Source of the DNA: Paracoccaceae bacterium
GTDB taxonomy: Bacteria; Pseudomonadota; Alphaproteobacteria; Rhodobacterales; Rhodobacteraceae
Direction of reading: 5' to 3'
DNA: 17,131 nucleotides
Assembly: GCA_007119835.1 (NCBI GenBank)
Contig: SKOX01000197.1
Span: forward strand, 1-17,131
This document shows, one piece after another, positions 1 through 6,423 of this stretch (the stretch's first letter is position 1; each line of letters begins with the position of its first letter). Below the pieces are notes generated by a model. It saw only the letters and a program-made list of their open reading frames with translations, did no database searches and was not told the DNA's origin. The position numbers and the translations under genes were made by a program.

Positions 1-256
1 CCACGTCGATCAGCCCGTCGTCGATGTCGGCGAGCAGCCGCTTCAGCGCTGGGCGCTCCAGCGTCCCGCCCGAGATGCCGCCGTCGTCATACTGGTCGCG
101 GACAAGCACCCAGCCCTCGGAGCGCTGGCTGGCGACATAGGCCTCGCAGGCCTCGCGCTGGGCGTGGAGCGAGTTGAACCCCTGCTCCAGCCCCTCCTCG
201 GAGGATTTGCGGGTGTAGACCGCGCAGCGGAGCTTTCGGGTGATCGGCTTGGTCAT
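1..256 (-). CDS. Large serine recombinase, N-terminal part (runs off the left edge)
   Basis: The first 85 residues of a serine site-specific recombinase are visible. The catalytic motif YTRKSS gives Y14, R16 and the nucleophile S18 (YxRxS pattern of the resolvase/invertase family). It is followed by the usual SLHAQREACEAYV helix and by YDDGGISGGTLERP, which is typical of the large recombinase group that also carries a recombinase and a zinc-ribbon domain further on; those parts lie outside the window. The ATG at 256-254 overlaps the TGA of the DUF2924 gene (ATGA), so translation is probably coupled. As the last gene of a long leftward phage-type operon it is the best candidate for the element's integrase. 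Its target and att sites cannot be seen. The family assignment is firm; the integrase role is inferred. Confidence 0.93.
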   Translation of the reverse strand, partial: MTKPITRKLRCAVYTRKSSEEGLEQGFNSLHAQREACEAYVASQRSEGWVLVRDQYDDGGISGGTLERPALKRLLADIDDGLIDV

Positions 257-693
257 GTGCGGCGGTTCTTCAGGCCGAAGAAGACGAGGCCGTTCCAGCG
301 GGTGCCGGTGATCGCGCGAGCGATTGCCGAGAGCGACCGGTACGGCCGGCCCTCCCACTCGTAGCCCTCGGCAAGCACCGTAACGGTGTGCTCGATGCCC
401 TTCCACTCGCGCACCAGCCGGGTGCCGGCGATCGGCCTGGCGTCGTGCCGGATGCGACGCGCGGTGATGTTGCCGCTGTCGTAATGCTCGCCGAGTGCTT
501 CCAGCCGCCGAAGCGTCTCCGGCTTCAGCCCGCCATAGGCCAGCTCCTGGATCCGGTAGGCGATCCGGTTCTCCAGGTGCCGGCGGTTGAAGGGCGGCGG
601 CTCGGTCTCGAAGAGCTCGCGCCACTGCGCCTTCAGGTTCGGCATCGGCATGGACTTCAGCGCGGTCAGGCGCGCGGGGATCGGGTAAATCAT
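253..693 (-). CDS. DUF2924 family protein
   Basis: The 146-residue product starts MIYPIPARLTALKSMPM and ends with the conserved block GTRLVREWKGIEHTVTVL, GYEWEGRPYRSLSAIARAITGTRWNG and FFGLK, which I recognise as DUF2924. The ATG at 693 is chosen over an upstream in-frame start because it has AGGGAG a few bases before it and overlaps the TGA of the preceding small gene (ATGA); the extra 95 residues of the longer reading are arginine/proline-rich and look non-coding. DUF2924 genes commonly sit directly before a serine recombinase gene, as here, so an accessory role in recombination is possible, but no biochemical function is established that I know of. No catalytic motif or membrane segment is visible; the C-terminal block is compatible with a small nucleic-acid-binding fold. 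Confidence 0.9.
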   Translation of the reverse strand: MIYPIPARLTALKSMPMPNLKAQWRELFETEPPPFNRRHLENRIAYRIQELAYGGLKPETLRRLEALGEHYDSGNITARRIRHDARPIAGTRLVREWKGIEHTVTVLAEGYEWEGRPYRSLSAIARAITGTRWNGLVFFGLKNRRT

Positions 694-893
694 GCGGGTC
701 TCCCTCGTTTCCGGTTCGCATGACCGCTCCGGTCGGGCGGGAAGTGTAGCGAACCTTCTCCCGCTAACTCTGATAGTTGGCTTGACGGGCTGCCGCGGAG
801 GCGGACGAGGCCGAGCGCGAGGATCGCGCAGAGTTCGGCGCGTCGCTCGGCGGGCGACATGAGCTCGGGCGGGAGCGGGTTGGGGCGTTTCAT
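690..893 (-). CDS. Small conserved hypothetical protein, 67 aa
   Basis: A 67-residue protein beginning MKRPNPLPPELMSPAERRAELCAILALGLVRLR and ending in a basic tail (GHANRKRGRPA). The first half is helical and contains one cysteine; the second half carries a HFPPDRSGH motif. It is joined to both neighbours by 4-bp ATGA overlaps (890-893 with the helicase stop, 690-693 with the DUF2924 start), strong evidence that it is translated. I recall similar small proteins before DUF2924 in other alphaproteobacterial elements, but no function is known. It could be a small partner of the helicase or of the recombinase/DUF2924 pair. Confidence 0.8.
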   Translation of the reverse strand: MKRPNPLPPELMSPAERRAELCAILALGLVRLRGSPSSQLSELAGEGSLHFPPDRSGHANRKRGRPA

Positions 894-2572
894 GCTGCGC
901 GGCGCGCCCCGTCCTTAAGCACCGCGGCGGCGATCGCCGTGCGATTCCAGCGGAAGTTGAGGTGGCAGTTCGCGGCATACTTCGAGAGGCCGAAGTCGAA
1001 CCCGGTCGCCGAATGCCCGGCGCGCTGGAGCAGCTCGATCTGGCGCAGGGTCGCCGGGTCGTTCAGCCAGCGACGGCTCTTCGCCGAGGCCGTCGTGGTC
1101 TCCGTCTCCCGCAGGAAATCGTCAGCGGCCGCCAGCGCCTGCACCCGGGTTCCCACACCGAGCGTGCGCATTGCGCGCTGCCGCGGCTGCCCCAGGGCGT
1201 GCCAGAGGGTGCCATCGAAGAACACCCCGGCCCAGCCCTGGAAACCGCTTGCCATCAGCGCCTGGCCGTCGCCATGCAGGTCGCACCAGGCGAACGGCGA
1301 CCGATCGAGCAGGTCGATCTCCGTCATCTCGAACGCCGCCAGTACACCCTTCTCGCCGCGCTCGCGGGTGAAGACGTGGCCGCAGAAGTCGCAGGCCGAG
1401 GCGCCGAGCGGCAGCTCCGCCTCGCAGGACGGACAGGTCTTCCATGGCGCCGCGCCGGGCTCGTGGTCCTCGTCGTCGAGGCTGATCTCCTGTTCGAGCG
1501 AGCCGTGCCGCAACGCTGCTCCGGCGAAGTCGAGCACGATGCAATCGATCTTGACGATGCCGGGGAAGCGCTCGGGATCGACCCGGCGCAGGCCCCTTCC
1601 GATCGCCTGGATGAAGGTGCCCTTGTGCAGCATCGGCCGCAGGATGCCGATGCAGCCGACCGGCTGGCTGTCGAAGCCCTCGGTCAGCACCATGCAGTTG
1701 GTGAGCACCTGCACCTCGCCGCGATCGAACCGGGCGATGAGGTCGGCCCGGGCCCGGCTGGGCATCTCGCCGGTGACGGTCTCGGCGGTGATGCCCTCGG
1801 CGCGGAACGCCGCGGCCACCGCCTCGGCGTGGTCGACGGTTGCGCAGAAAAAGATGCTGCGGCGGTCGGCGGTGCGCTCTTTCCAATGCTCGACCACCGC
1901 CTCGTTGAGGACAGCCCGGTTCAGCACCTTGTCGGCCTCGCGCATGTCGAACTCGCCGGCGCTGCTGTGCAGCCCGGCGAGCTCGTCCTCGACGCCAAGG
2001 TCGATGGTGAAGGTGCGCGGCGGCACCAGCAGGCCGCGCGCGATCAGCGTGCCGATCTTCAGCTGGTAGCCGACGTTGGTGAAGGTCTTGCGCAGGCTGC
2101 GCCCGTCGCCGCGGCCGGGCGTGGCGGACAGTCCGAGCAGCTTGACCCTGGGGTTGAGGTCGCGGACATGCTCAATGATCGACTGGTAGCTTGCAGCCGC
2201 GGCGCGGTGGCACTCGTCGATCACCAGGTGCGAGACGCTCGGCATGCGCGCGCGCCGGTTGGCGCGGGCGAGCGTCTGGACGCTGCCGAAGACCACGCGC
2301 CCTTCCCAGTCGTCCTGCTCAGCCTTCACCACCGAGGTATGGAGGCCGGTGATCCTGGCGACGGCACTACGGTTCTGTTCGATCAGCTCATCCGTGTGCT
2401 GCAGCACCAGAGCGCGAGCCTCGCGGCTGTCCTCCACCTCCTCACCGATGTAGAGGCCGCCGATGACCGTCTTTCCTGCCCCGGTCGGCAACACCAGCAT
2501 GGTGTTGCCGTGCACGTTGGTCTTCTCGCGAGCGGCATCGACGGCGGCCCTCTGGTAGTCGCGCGGGATCAT
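890..2572 (-). CDS. SF2 DEAD/DEAH-type helicase with zinc ribbon
   Basis: A 560-residue superfamily 2 ATP-dependent helicase of the UvrB/Rad3/type III restriction helicase-like group. Visible motifs in order: MIPRDYQRAAV (Q-like motif, 1-11), Walker A PTGAGKT (29-35), motif II DECH (119-122), motif III SAT (149-151), motif V region LTEGFDSQP (296-304) and motif VI QAIGRGLRR (322-330). After the helicase core a zinc ribbon with C380/C383 and C394/C397 precedes a less conserved C-terminal domain. The start ATG has GAGGAGG ahead of it, which overlaps the stop of the preceding gene; the stop overlaps the next start (ATGA). In a phage operon with a Sak4-like ATPase it probably unwinds or remodels DNA in replication or recombination. 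No nuclease domain is seen, so a restriction subunit is unlikely. Confidence 0.93.
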   Translation of the reverse strand: MIPRDYQRAAVDAAREKTNVHGNTMLVLPTGAGKTVIGGLYIGEEVEDSREARALVLQHTDELIEQNRSAVARITGLHTSVVKAEQDDWEGRVVFGSVQTLARANRRARMPSVSHLVIDECHRAAAASYQSIIEHVRDLNPRVKLLGLSATPGRGDGRSLRKTFTNVGYQLKIGTLIARGLLVPPRTFTIDLGVEDELAGLHSSAGEFDMREADKVLNRAVLNEAVVEHWKERTADRRSIFFCATVDHAEAVAAAFRAEGITAETVTGEMPSRARADLIARFDRGEVQVLTNCMVLTEGFDSQPVGCIGILRPMLHKGTFIQAIGRGLRRVDPERFPGIVKIDCIVLDFAGAALRHGSLEQEISLDDEDHEPGAAPWKTCPSCEAELPLGASACDFCGHVFTRERGEKGVLAAFEMTEIDLLDRSPFAWCDLHGDGQALMASGFQGWAGVFFDGTLWHALGQPRQRAMRTLGVGTRVQALAAADDFLRETETTTASAKSRRWLNDPATLRQIELLQRAGHSATGFDFGLSKYAANCHLNFRWNRTAIAAAVLKDGARRAA

Positions 2573-2583
2573 CGCCGGCCTCC

Positions 2584-3216
2584 TCAGCGCGCCCAGAACG
2601 GGGCGGCGCCGCCGGCGGGCGTGGAAGAGCCGGCATGCGGATTGTCCACCACACGCCCGCCGGCGTAGCCGGGTGCCGGGGTGTGGACCGAGGCCGTCGG
2701 CATGGCGCCCATGAGCCGCAGGTATTCGGAATGATCGGGGCCGATCGCGGCCTTGATCACGTTGCGGCCGGTGTCCTCGGGCTTATCCTTGTCCTTCTCG
2801 ATGCCGATCTTTGCGACCAGGTCGAGCCCGCTGAGTTCGCCAAGGCTGCGGATCATGCGCGCGGCGCGGGCCGCCTCGGACTGGTCGGCGGTCCTGATGC
2901 CGCGCGCCGACTCCAGGATGCCACGGATCAGGGCGCGGCCGCGATTGGCGTAGCTGTCCTCTCCGGACCTGCCTGCATCTTTCCCCCTGAAGCCGATGCG
3001 GGTGTAGATGCGCCGCCGGGCGTAGGGCCCCTCGAGGACGATGGCCTCGGTGTTGAGGTAGAGTGCGCTGCTGGTCTTGCTCTGGGTGAGCCAGCCCTCC
3101 GGGCCGGCGCCGCCGGGACGGATGGTGAGGCCGATCTTCACCAGGGTGTTGGCGGGGATCAGGTCGAAAGCGGCGTCCTGGCTGTCGGCGCCGTTGAAGT
3201 CCATGTCGTTGGCCAT
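2584..3216 (-). CDS. DUF669-like phage protein, possible ssDNA-binding partner
   Basis: A 210-residue protein. The first half holds FDLIPANTLVKIGLTIRP, then SSALYLNTEAIVLEGPYARRRIYTRIGFRG, resembling the DUF669 pattern in which a beta-rich domain ends with 'EGPYxGRKxFxRL'. The middle is helical (RGRALIRGILESA, ARAARMIRSLGEL) and the C-terminus from about residue 175 is a low-complexity proline/glycine/alanine tail ending APFWAR. DUF669 proteins usually lie beside phage Sak4-like ATPases and are suspected single-strand-binding proteins; an acidic flexible tail is usual for SSB, but this tail is not clearly acidic. GGAG lies 8 bases before the ATG, and the gene starts 3 bases after the ATPase stop. 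Family is a moderate-confidence call; SSB function is inference. Confidence 0.72.
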   Translation of the reverse strand: MANDMDFNGADSQDAAFDLIPANTLVKIGLTIRPGGAGPEGWLTQSKTSSALYLNTEAIVLEGPYARRRIYTRIGFRGKDAGRSGEDSYANRGRALIRGILESARGIRTADQSEAARAARMIRSLGELSGLDLVAKIGIEKDKDKPEDTGRNVIKAAIGPDHSEYLRLMGAMPTASVHTPAPGYAGGRVVDNPHAGSSTPAGGAAPFWAR

Positions 3217-3219
3217 GGG

Positions 3220-4113
3220 TTACGCTCCAGTCGTCGGGGTGGCGACGCCGGCAGCCGCCGGCAGATCGAAGTCGAGGCGGGCGGCGGGCCGGTCGGGGCG
3301 AGGCCCCCGGATCTTCACCATGAGTCGGCCGAGGTGCGCCGGCTCCAGCATGGCGAGGCGGCCGCTGCGGTCCTTCGCCGGGAAGCCGAAGTCGTTGATC
3401 GTGGTGCAGACGAAGGCGCGGAACGGCTCGCCCTCCTTCGGGCGGATTTCGGCGAGGGTGATGACCTCATCGACGATCCCCGGCAGCTCGAGCCCGGTCT
3501 TCGAGCCCTCGACCTGCATGGCAAAGTACGGCTTGCCGAAGTCATCGAGGCGCTTGTCGAGCAGCCCGACCAGCCAGATGTTCTTTCGCGGCGTGTGCTG
3601 GAGATGGGTCAGCCAGCCGATCATCTCCTGGCCCAGCAGCCCGTAGGCGCCGCGCAGGTCGGGCTTGCCGCTGCGATCCGACTGCGCCTGCGGCTGGCCC
3701 TTGCACCACTGCAGGCAGATGCGGGACGCGACCGAGATGCTGTCGACGAAGACGGTTTCGTACTTGTCGAGGATCGACGGATCGCCGAAGGCCGCGCAGA
3801 CGCGGTCATAGTCCTTCTGGCTGTAGGACTGGTCGTCGCGCATCGCCGGGTTCGGGCCGCCGATCCAGCAGGCGAGGTCGCGGGCGCGCTCCCAGTCGCG
3901 GATGCGGACCTCGTCGCCGGGCCAGCCCTGAACCGCGAGCTCGCCCGCCTCGAGGTTCAGGAACAGCGTGCGCTCGGCGTCGAGGGTCCAGAGCTGCGAG
4001 GTCTTGCCGATGCCGGAGATGCCGGTGAGCACGCCCTTGATCCCGCGGGTCTCGGCGAGCCGCTGATCGGCCGTGATGATCTGCAGCGGAGCGGTTCCGA
4101 AGGGCATGCTCAT
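3220..4113 (-). CDS. Sak4-like RecA-fold ATPase (AAA_24 type)
   Basis: A 297-residue P-loop ATPase. Walker A is GISGIGKT (31-38); Walker B is TVFVDSIS with D124. The layout (P-loop near residue 30, LFLNLEAGE near 50-58, WLTHLQHTPRKNIWLVGLLDK in the middle, a C-terminal proline/alanine tail) fits the phage AAA_24/Sak4 group of RecA-like single-strand-annealing or recombination mediators. It precedes the DUF669-like gene and the SF2 helicase, the usual arrangement for such a recombination set. The ATG at 4113 overlaps the TGA of the upstream small gene (ATGA); a second ATG at codon 3 is an alternative. Fold and ATP binding are firm; the annealing role is by family. Confidence 0.88.
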   Translation of the reverse strand: MSMPFGTAPLQIITADQRLAETRGIKGVLTGISGIGKTSQLWTLDAERTLFLNLEAGELAVQGWPGDEVRIRDWERARDLACWIGGPNPAMRDDQSYSQKDYDRVCAAFGDPSILDKYETVFVDSISVASRICLQWCKGQPQAQSDRSGKPDLRGAYGLLGQEMIGWLTHLQHTPRKNIWLVGLLDKRLDDFGKPYFAMQVEGSKTGLELPGIVDEVITLAEIRPKEGEPFRAFVCTTINDFGFPAKDRSGRLAMLEPAHLGRLMVKIRGPRPDRPAARLDFDLPAAAGVATPTTGA

Positions 4114-4400
4114 TGCCGCTCTCCGAGCTGGCGTGCGGCAGCTGTGACGGCATTTTCATCACCGAGCGCACCCTGCTTCCGGGCGAGGTCGTGAACCTCC
4201 TTCAGCGCACTGCAGAGGCGGCAGAGCGCCGAGTGCTGCTCGTTGATGGCCACAAGCGCGAGGGCGAGCTCATCGACCGTGACGCGCTCGATCGAGAGGG
4301 TACGGCCGGGCCGCCCGCCGATCTCGGGCACGGTGAGGGTGTCGGGGATGGACGCAAGCCAGTTTGACTGGCGCAGCTGGTTGAGGGGCGAGGTGAACAA
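4110..4400 (-). CDS. Small hypothetical protein, 96 aa, TTG start
   Basis: The product reads (M)FTSPLNQLRQSNWLASIPDT and continues through LTVPEIGGRPGRTLSIERVT to a long helix with a CRLC pair (SALCRLCSALKEVHDLARK). A TTG at 4400-4398 is chosen as start because AAGGAG sits 7 bases before it. An in-frame GTG at 4550 that overlaps the sigma-factor stop would add 50 residues, but that part has no protein-like composition and contains an inverted repeat. The stop overlaps the ATPase start (ATGA). A function is not recognised. The use of TTG, the weakest common start, suggests low or controlled synthesis. Confidence 0.72.
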   Translation of the reverse strand: MFTSPLNQLRQSNWLASIPDTLTVPEIGGRPGRTLSIERVTVDELALALVAINEQHSALCRLCSALKEVHDLARKQGALGDENAVTAAARQLGERQ

Positions 4401-4546
4401 AGGTCTGCTCCTTGGTTTCGTGCCTCCAGGGTCGTCGGGAAGACTGCTGCCGGGCCTGACGCCGCCCTGGAGCTCGCGGTCGGAGTGTTTCCCTTGCGGG
4501 TGTTGCATTCCTCCGAGGGCCCGGCATGAATTCGGCTGTCCTGCCC
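4401..4546 (-). promoter_or_regulatory. Leader between sigma-factor gene and recombination genes, with inverted repeat
   Basis: This 146-bp gap on the leftward transcript contains a perfect 8-bp inverted repeat, CTCCAGGG at 4424-4431 and CCCTGGAG at 4465-4472. It is extended by imperfect pairing of GTCGTC with GACGCC and is followed downstream by the AAGGAG and TTG start of the next gene. No U-tract follows, so it is not an intrinsic terminator; a translational or attenuation control is possible. The gap also holds TTGCGGGTGTTGC at 4494-4506, identical to part of the arms of the large palindrome at 11104-11196. Confidence 0.5.
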
Positions 4547-5161
4547 TCACTTACCGGCGGGCACGGTGAAGTGTCGGGGGCCGCGGACATATTCATCGAG
4601 GCCGAGTGCAAGGGCGGCAGCGCGGATGGACGCCAGCCGCGCGTAGATCGTGCAGCGGTTCAGGCCGAGCGCGCGGGCGGCCTCGGTCGGGGACATTTCG
4701 CACAGCGCCACCGCCACCTGCCGGCAGGTCGGCGGCAGCGCGGCGAGCAGCCGGCCCACATCCCGGCGCAGGCCGAAGGTGACGTCCGGGTCGGTCCCCT
4801 CGGCCGCATGCAGCGCGGCCGCCTCCGGCAGCGTGTCGGACAGCGGCAGTCCCTCGCCGTCGTCGCTCGCGCCGCTGGGCCCATGCAGATCCCGCATACC
4901 GCGCTCGGCCCGGAGCCGTGCGGTCGGCGCCGCGAGCGTCGCGATGCGGTTCGCGGTGACCCGGTCGGCGAAGGTCTCGAACGACGCGCGGGCGGGGTCG
5001 AACCGCGAGCTGCGCTCGATGAGGTCGAGTCGCAGGTCCTGGGCGATGTCGTCGGCGTCCCTCCCGGGCAAGGAGCCGGAGCGGGCTAGCCGCTCGGCGC
5101 GGATACGGATGTTGCGGGAGACGCGGGAGTTTGCGTCGGTGAGGTGGTAGCTGTGCTCCAT
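4547..5161 (-). CDS. Sigma-70 family RNA polymerase sigma factor (ECF-like, phage-borne)
   Basis: A 204-residue protein with two sigma regions. Region 2 (about residues 15-80) has DADDIAQDLRLDLIERSSRFDPARASFETFADRVTANRI, the usual 'AEDIxQExxLxL...FDxxRGxFxxWL' layout. Region 4 (about 140-190) has LLAALPPTCRQVAVAL followed by the helix-turn-helix MSPTEAARALGLNRCTIYARL. There is no region 1.1 or 3, so it is ECF-like in size. The ATG at 5161 has AAGGCGA ahead of it; an upstream reading to 5698 runs antisense through the neighbouring gene and is rejected. It is first in the operon carrying the recombination and recombinase genes and follows an intrinsic terminator, so its own promoter should lie in 5162-5255. 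It may direct host polymerase to element promoters. No anti-sigma gene is adjacent. Confidence 0.87.
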   Translation of the reverse strand: MEHSYHLTDANSRVSRNIRIRAERLARSGSLPGRDADDIAQDLRLDLIERSSRFDPARASFETFADRVTANRIATLAAPTARLRAERGMRDLHGPSGASDDGEGLPLSDTLPEAAALHAAEGTDPDVTFGLRRDVGRLLAALPPTCRQVAVALCEMSPTEAARALGLNRCTIYARLASIRAAALALGLDEYVRGPRHFTVPAGK

Positions 5162-5255
5162 GGGGTGTCGCCTTGGGTCCAGGGGCGGGCACGGCGGCCC
5201 GAACACCCGGCACCGGCGAAAATTCGTCGGAGCGGCGGTCTGGAGTGGCGGCTTC

Positions 5256-5294
5256 GAAGAAAAAGCCGCCGAAATCATCTGGATTTCAGCGGCT
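5256..5294 (-). terminator. Intrinsic terminator after the 366-aa gene
   Basis: On the minus strand a 13-bp stem, AGCCGCTGAAATC pairing with GATTTCGGCGGCT (one G-U pair), has a 5-base loop and is followed by TTTTTCTT. It lies 29 bases past the stop of the 366-aa gene and 95 bases before the sigma-factor start, so it separates the two leftward transcription units. Confidence 0.85.
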
Positions 5295-5322
5295 TGACGG
5301 GGTCGGACTTTTCTTCCGGGGC

Positions 5323-6423
5323 TCAGGCGTCGTCGGCGAATTTTCGTTGGCGCTGGCCAGGCTTGCCCTGATCGAGGTCGTCGGCGCGGATGACGAAACG
5401 GGCGCGGTAGTCTCTGCCATGGACGGGGATGGGTTCGTCCTGGATCCCGAAGCATGCGCGGAGGGCGCCCGACAGCTCCTGTTTCTGCTTCTGGTGGCCC
5501 TTGACCACACGTGGCGGATCGACAGGTAGCAAGCCGCCGGACCTGGCCAGCGCCTTCATGTACGTCCATTGTCGCTTTGGCTTGCCGCTCCGGGCGTCCT
5601 TCATGCCCAGCTGGTCGGGTTCGAAACGCCGGGTCTGCCCCCTGAACGAGACATTGATCACCTCGTCCGCTACGAAGACGATGGTGACCTCCTCCCACCG
5701 AGCGTCAGGCGGGAGAGGCCAGACCAGGCCAGCATCGGCGGAGTCAGTGGCCTCGGCGACCGCTGCCCTCAGCGCAGCGAACAGGACCTCGACCGGCTGC
5801 GAGACCCCGAGGCGGTGGCAATCGTCGGCGACCAAAACATCGGCCAGCGCGAAACGCGTGACGCCGATTGTGTCGAGATAGCGTGTCGCTGCGGCGCCGA
5901 GCGAACGGCGCGTAGGGGTCAGCAGCACCTTGGGTCTCGAGACCGCGACCAGCTCTGCTAACGACTCGATCCCGTCCCCGAACCACGGACCGGGCACGAC
6001 GAGGAACACCGGGAAGCCGCGACCGGCATGAACCTCATGCGTGCCGATCTCGATCACTGCACCAGCGTTCGTGGCCGCCGGGCGCTCCGACAGCGACAGC
6101 GCGACGGCAACGGCCCTGATCAGCTTGGGCCGGTCGAGTCCGAGAATGGCGATGTCGTCACGCGCGAGGTCGAGGTCGTCGCAGATCCTCGGGCTCTCGC
6201 CGCAGACAGCGCGAATGCTGCCGTCGTCGTGCCTGACCACGCGCCGCGGGCAGCCTGTGCCGCCCGGGCTCGGGCACGCGATCGACGTCGCGAGCCCGCC
6301 GGTGCTCCGCAACAGGGGCGCAGCGACGGGCCATTCGGGCCCCAGACGCGCGCGCCATTCCCGCGCGTCGGTTGCCGCGTCCGTCAGCCCGTCAAGCGAC
6401 TTCCAGAAGCGCGTCGTCCGCAT
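5323..6423 (-). CDS. Unrecognised zinc-finger protein, 366 aa (second gene of a pair)
   Basis: Not recognised as a named family. Residues 49-84 carry four cysteines, C50, C58, C74 and C81, in CPSPGGTGCPRRV and CGESPRICDD, a likely zinc knuckle or ribbon. The middle (about 95-225) looks like an alpha/beta domain with hydrophobic strands (FPVFLVVPGPWF, KVLLTP). The C-terminal third begins RWEEVTIVFVADEVINVSFRGQ and contains RRFEPDQLGMKD and KRQWTYMKALARSGG. This resembles a winged-helix DNA-binding domain of the response-regulator type. The gene overlaps its upstream partner by 32 bp and is followed by an intrinsic terminator, so the two form one unit. A DNA-binding regulator or effector is possible; the function is open. 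Confidence 0.8.
   Translation of the reverse strand: MRTTRFWKSLDGLTDAATDAREWRARLGPEWPVAAPLLRSTGGLATSIACPSPGGTGCPRRVVRHDDGSIRAVCGESPRICDDLDLARDDIAILGLDRPKLIRAVAVALSLSERPAATNAGAVIEIGTHEVHAGRGFPVFLVVPGPWFGDGIESLAELVAVSRPKVLLTPTRRSLGAAATRYLDTIGVTRFALADVLVADDCHRLGVSQPVEVLFAALRAAVAEATDSADAGLVWPLPPDARWEEVTIVFVADEVINVSFRGQTRRFEPDQLGMKDARSGKPKRQWTYMKALARSGGLLPVDPPRVVKGHQKQKQELSGALRACFGIQDEPIPVHGRDYRARFVIRADDLDQGKPGQRQRKFADDA

Noticed and set aside
694..978. N-terminal extension of the DUF2924 gene
   Set aside because: The extension is arginine/proline-rich, overlaps two other genes, and the ATG at 693 has a ribosome site and ATGA coupling.
962..2668. 568-codon open frame on the plus strand
   Set aside because: It is antisense to the SF2 helicase, whose motifs are complete; the frame is a by-product of high GC and has no recognisable domain.
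2635..4194. 519-codon plus-strand frame
   Set aside because: It is antisense to the DUF669-like and Sak4-like genes; repetitive A/G/L/R-rich composition without motifs.
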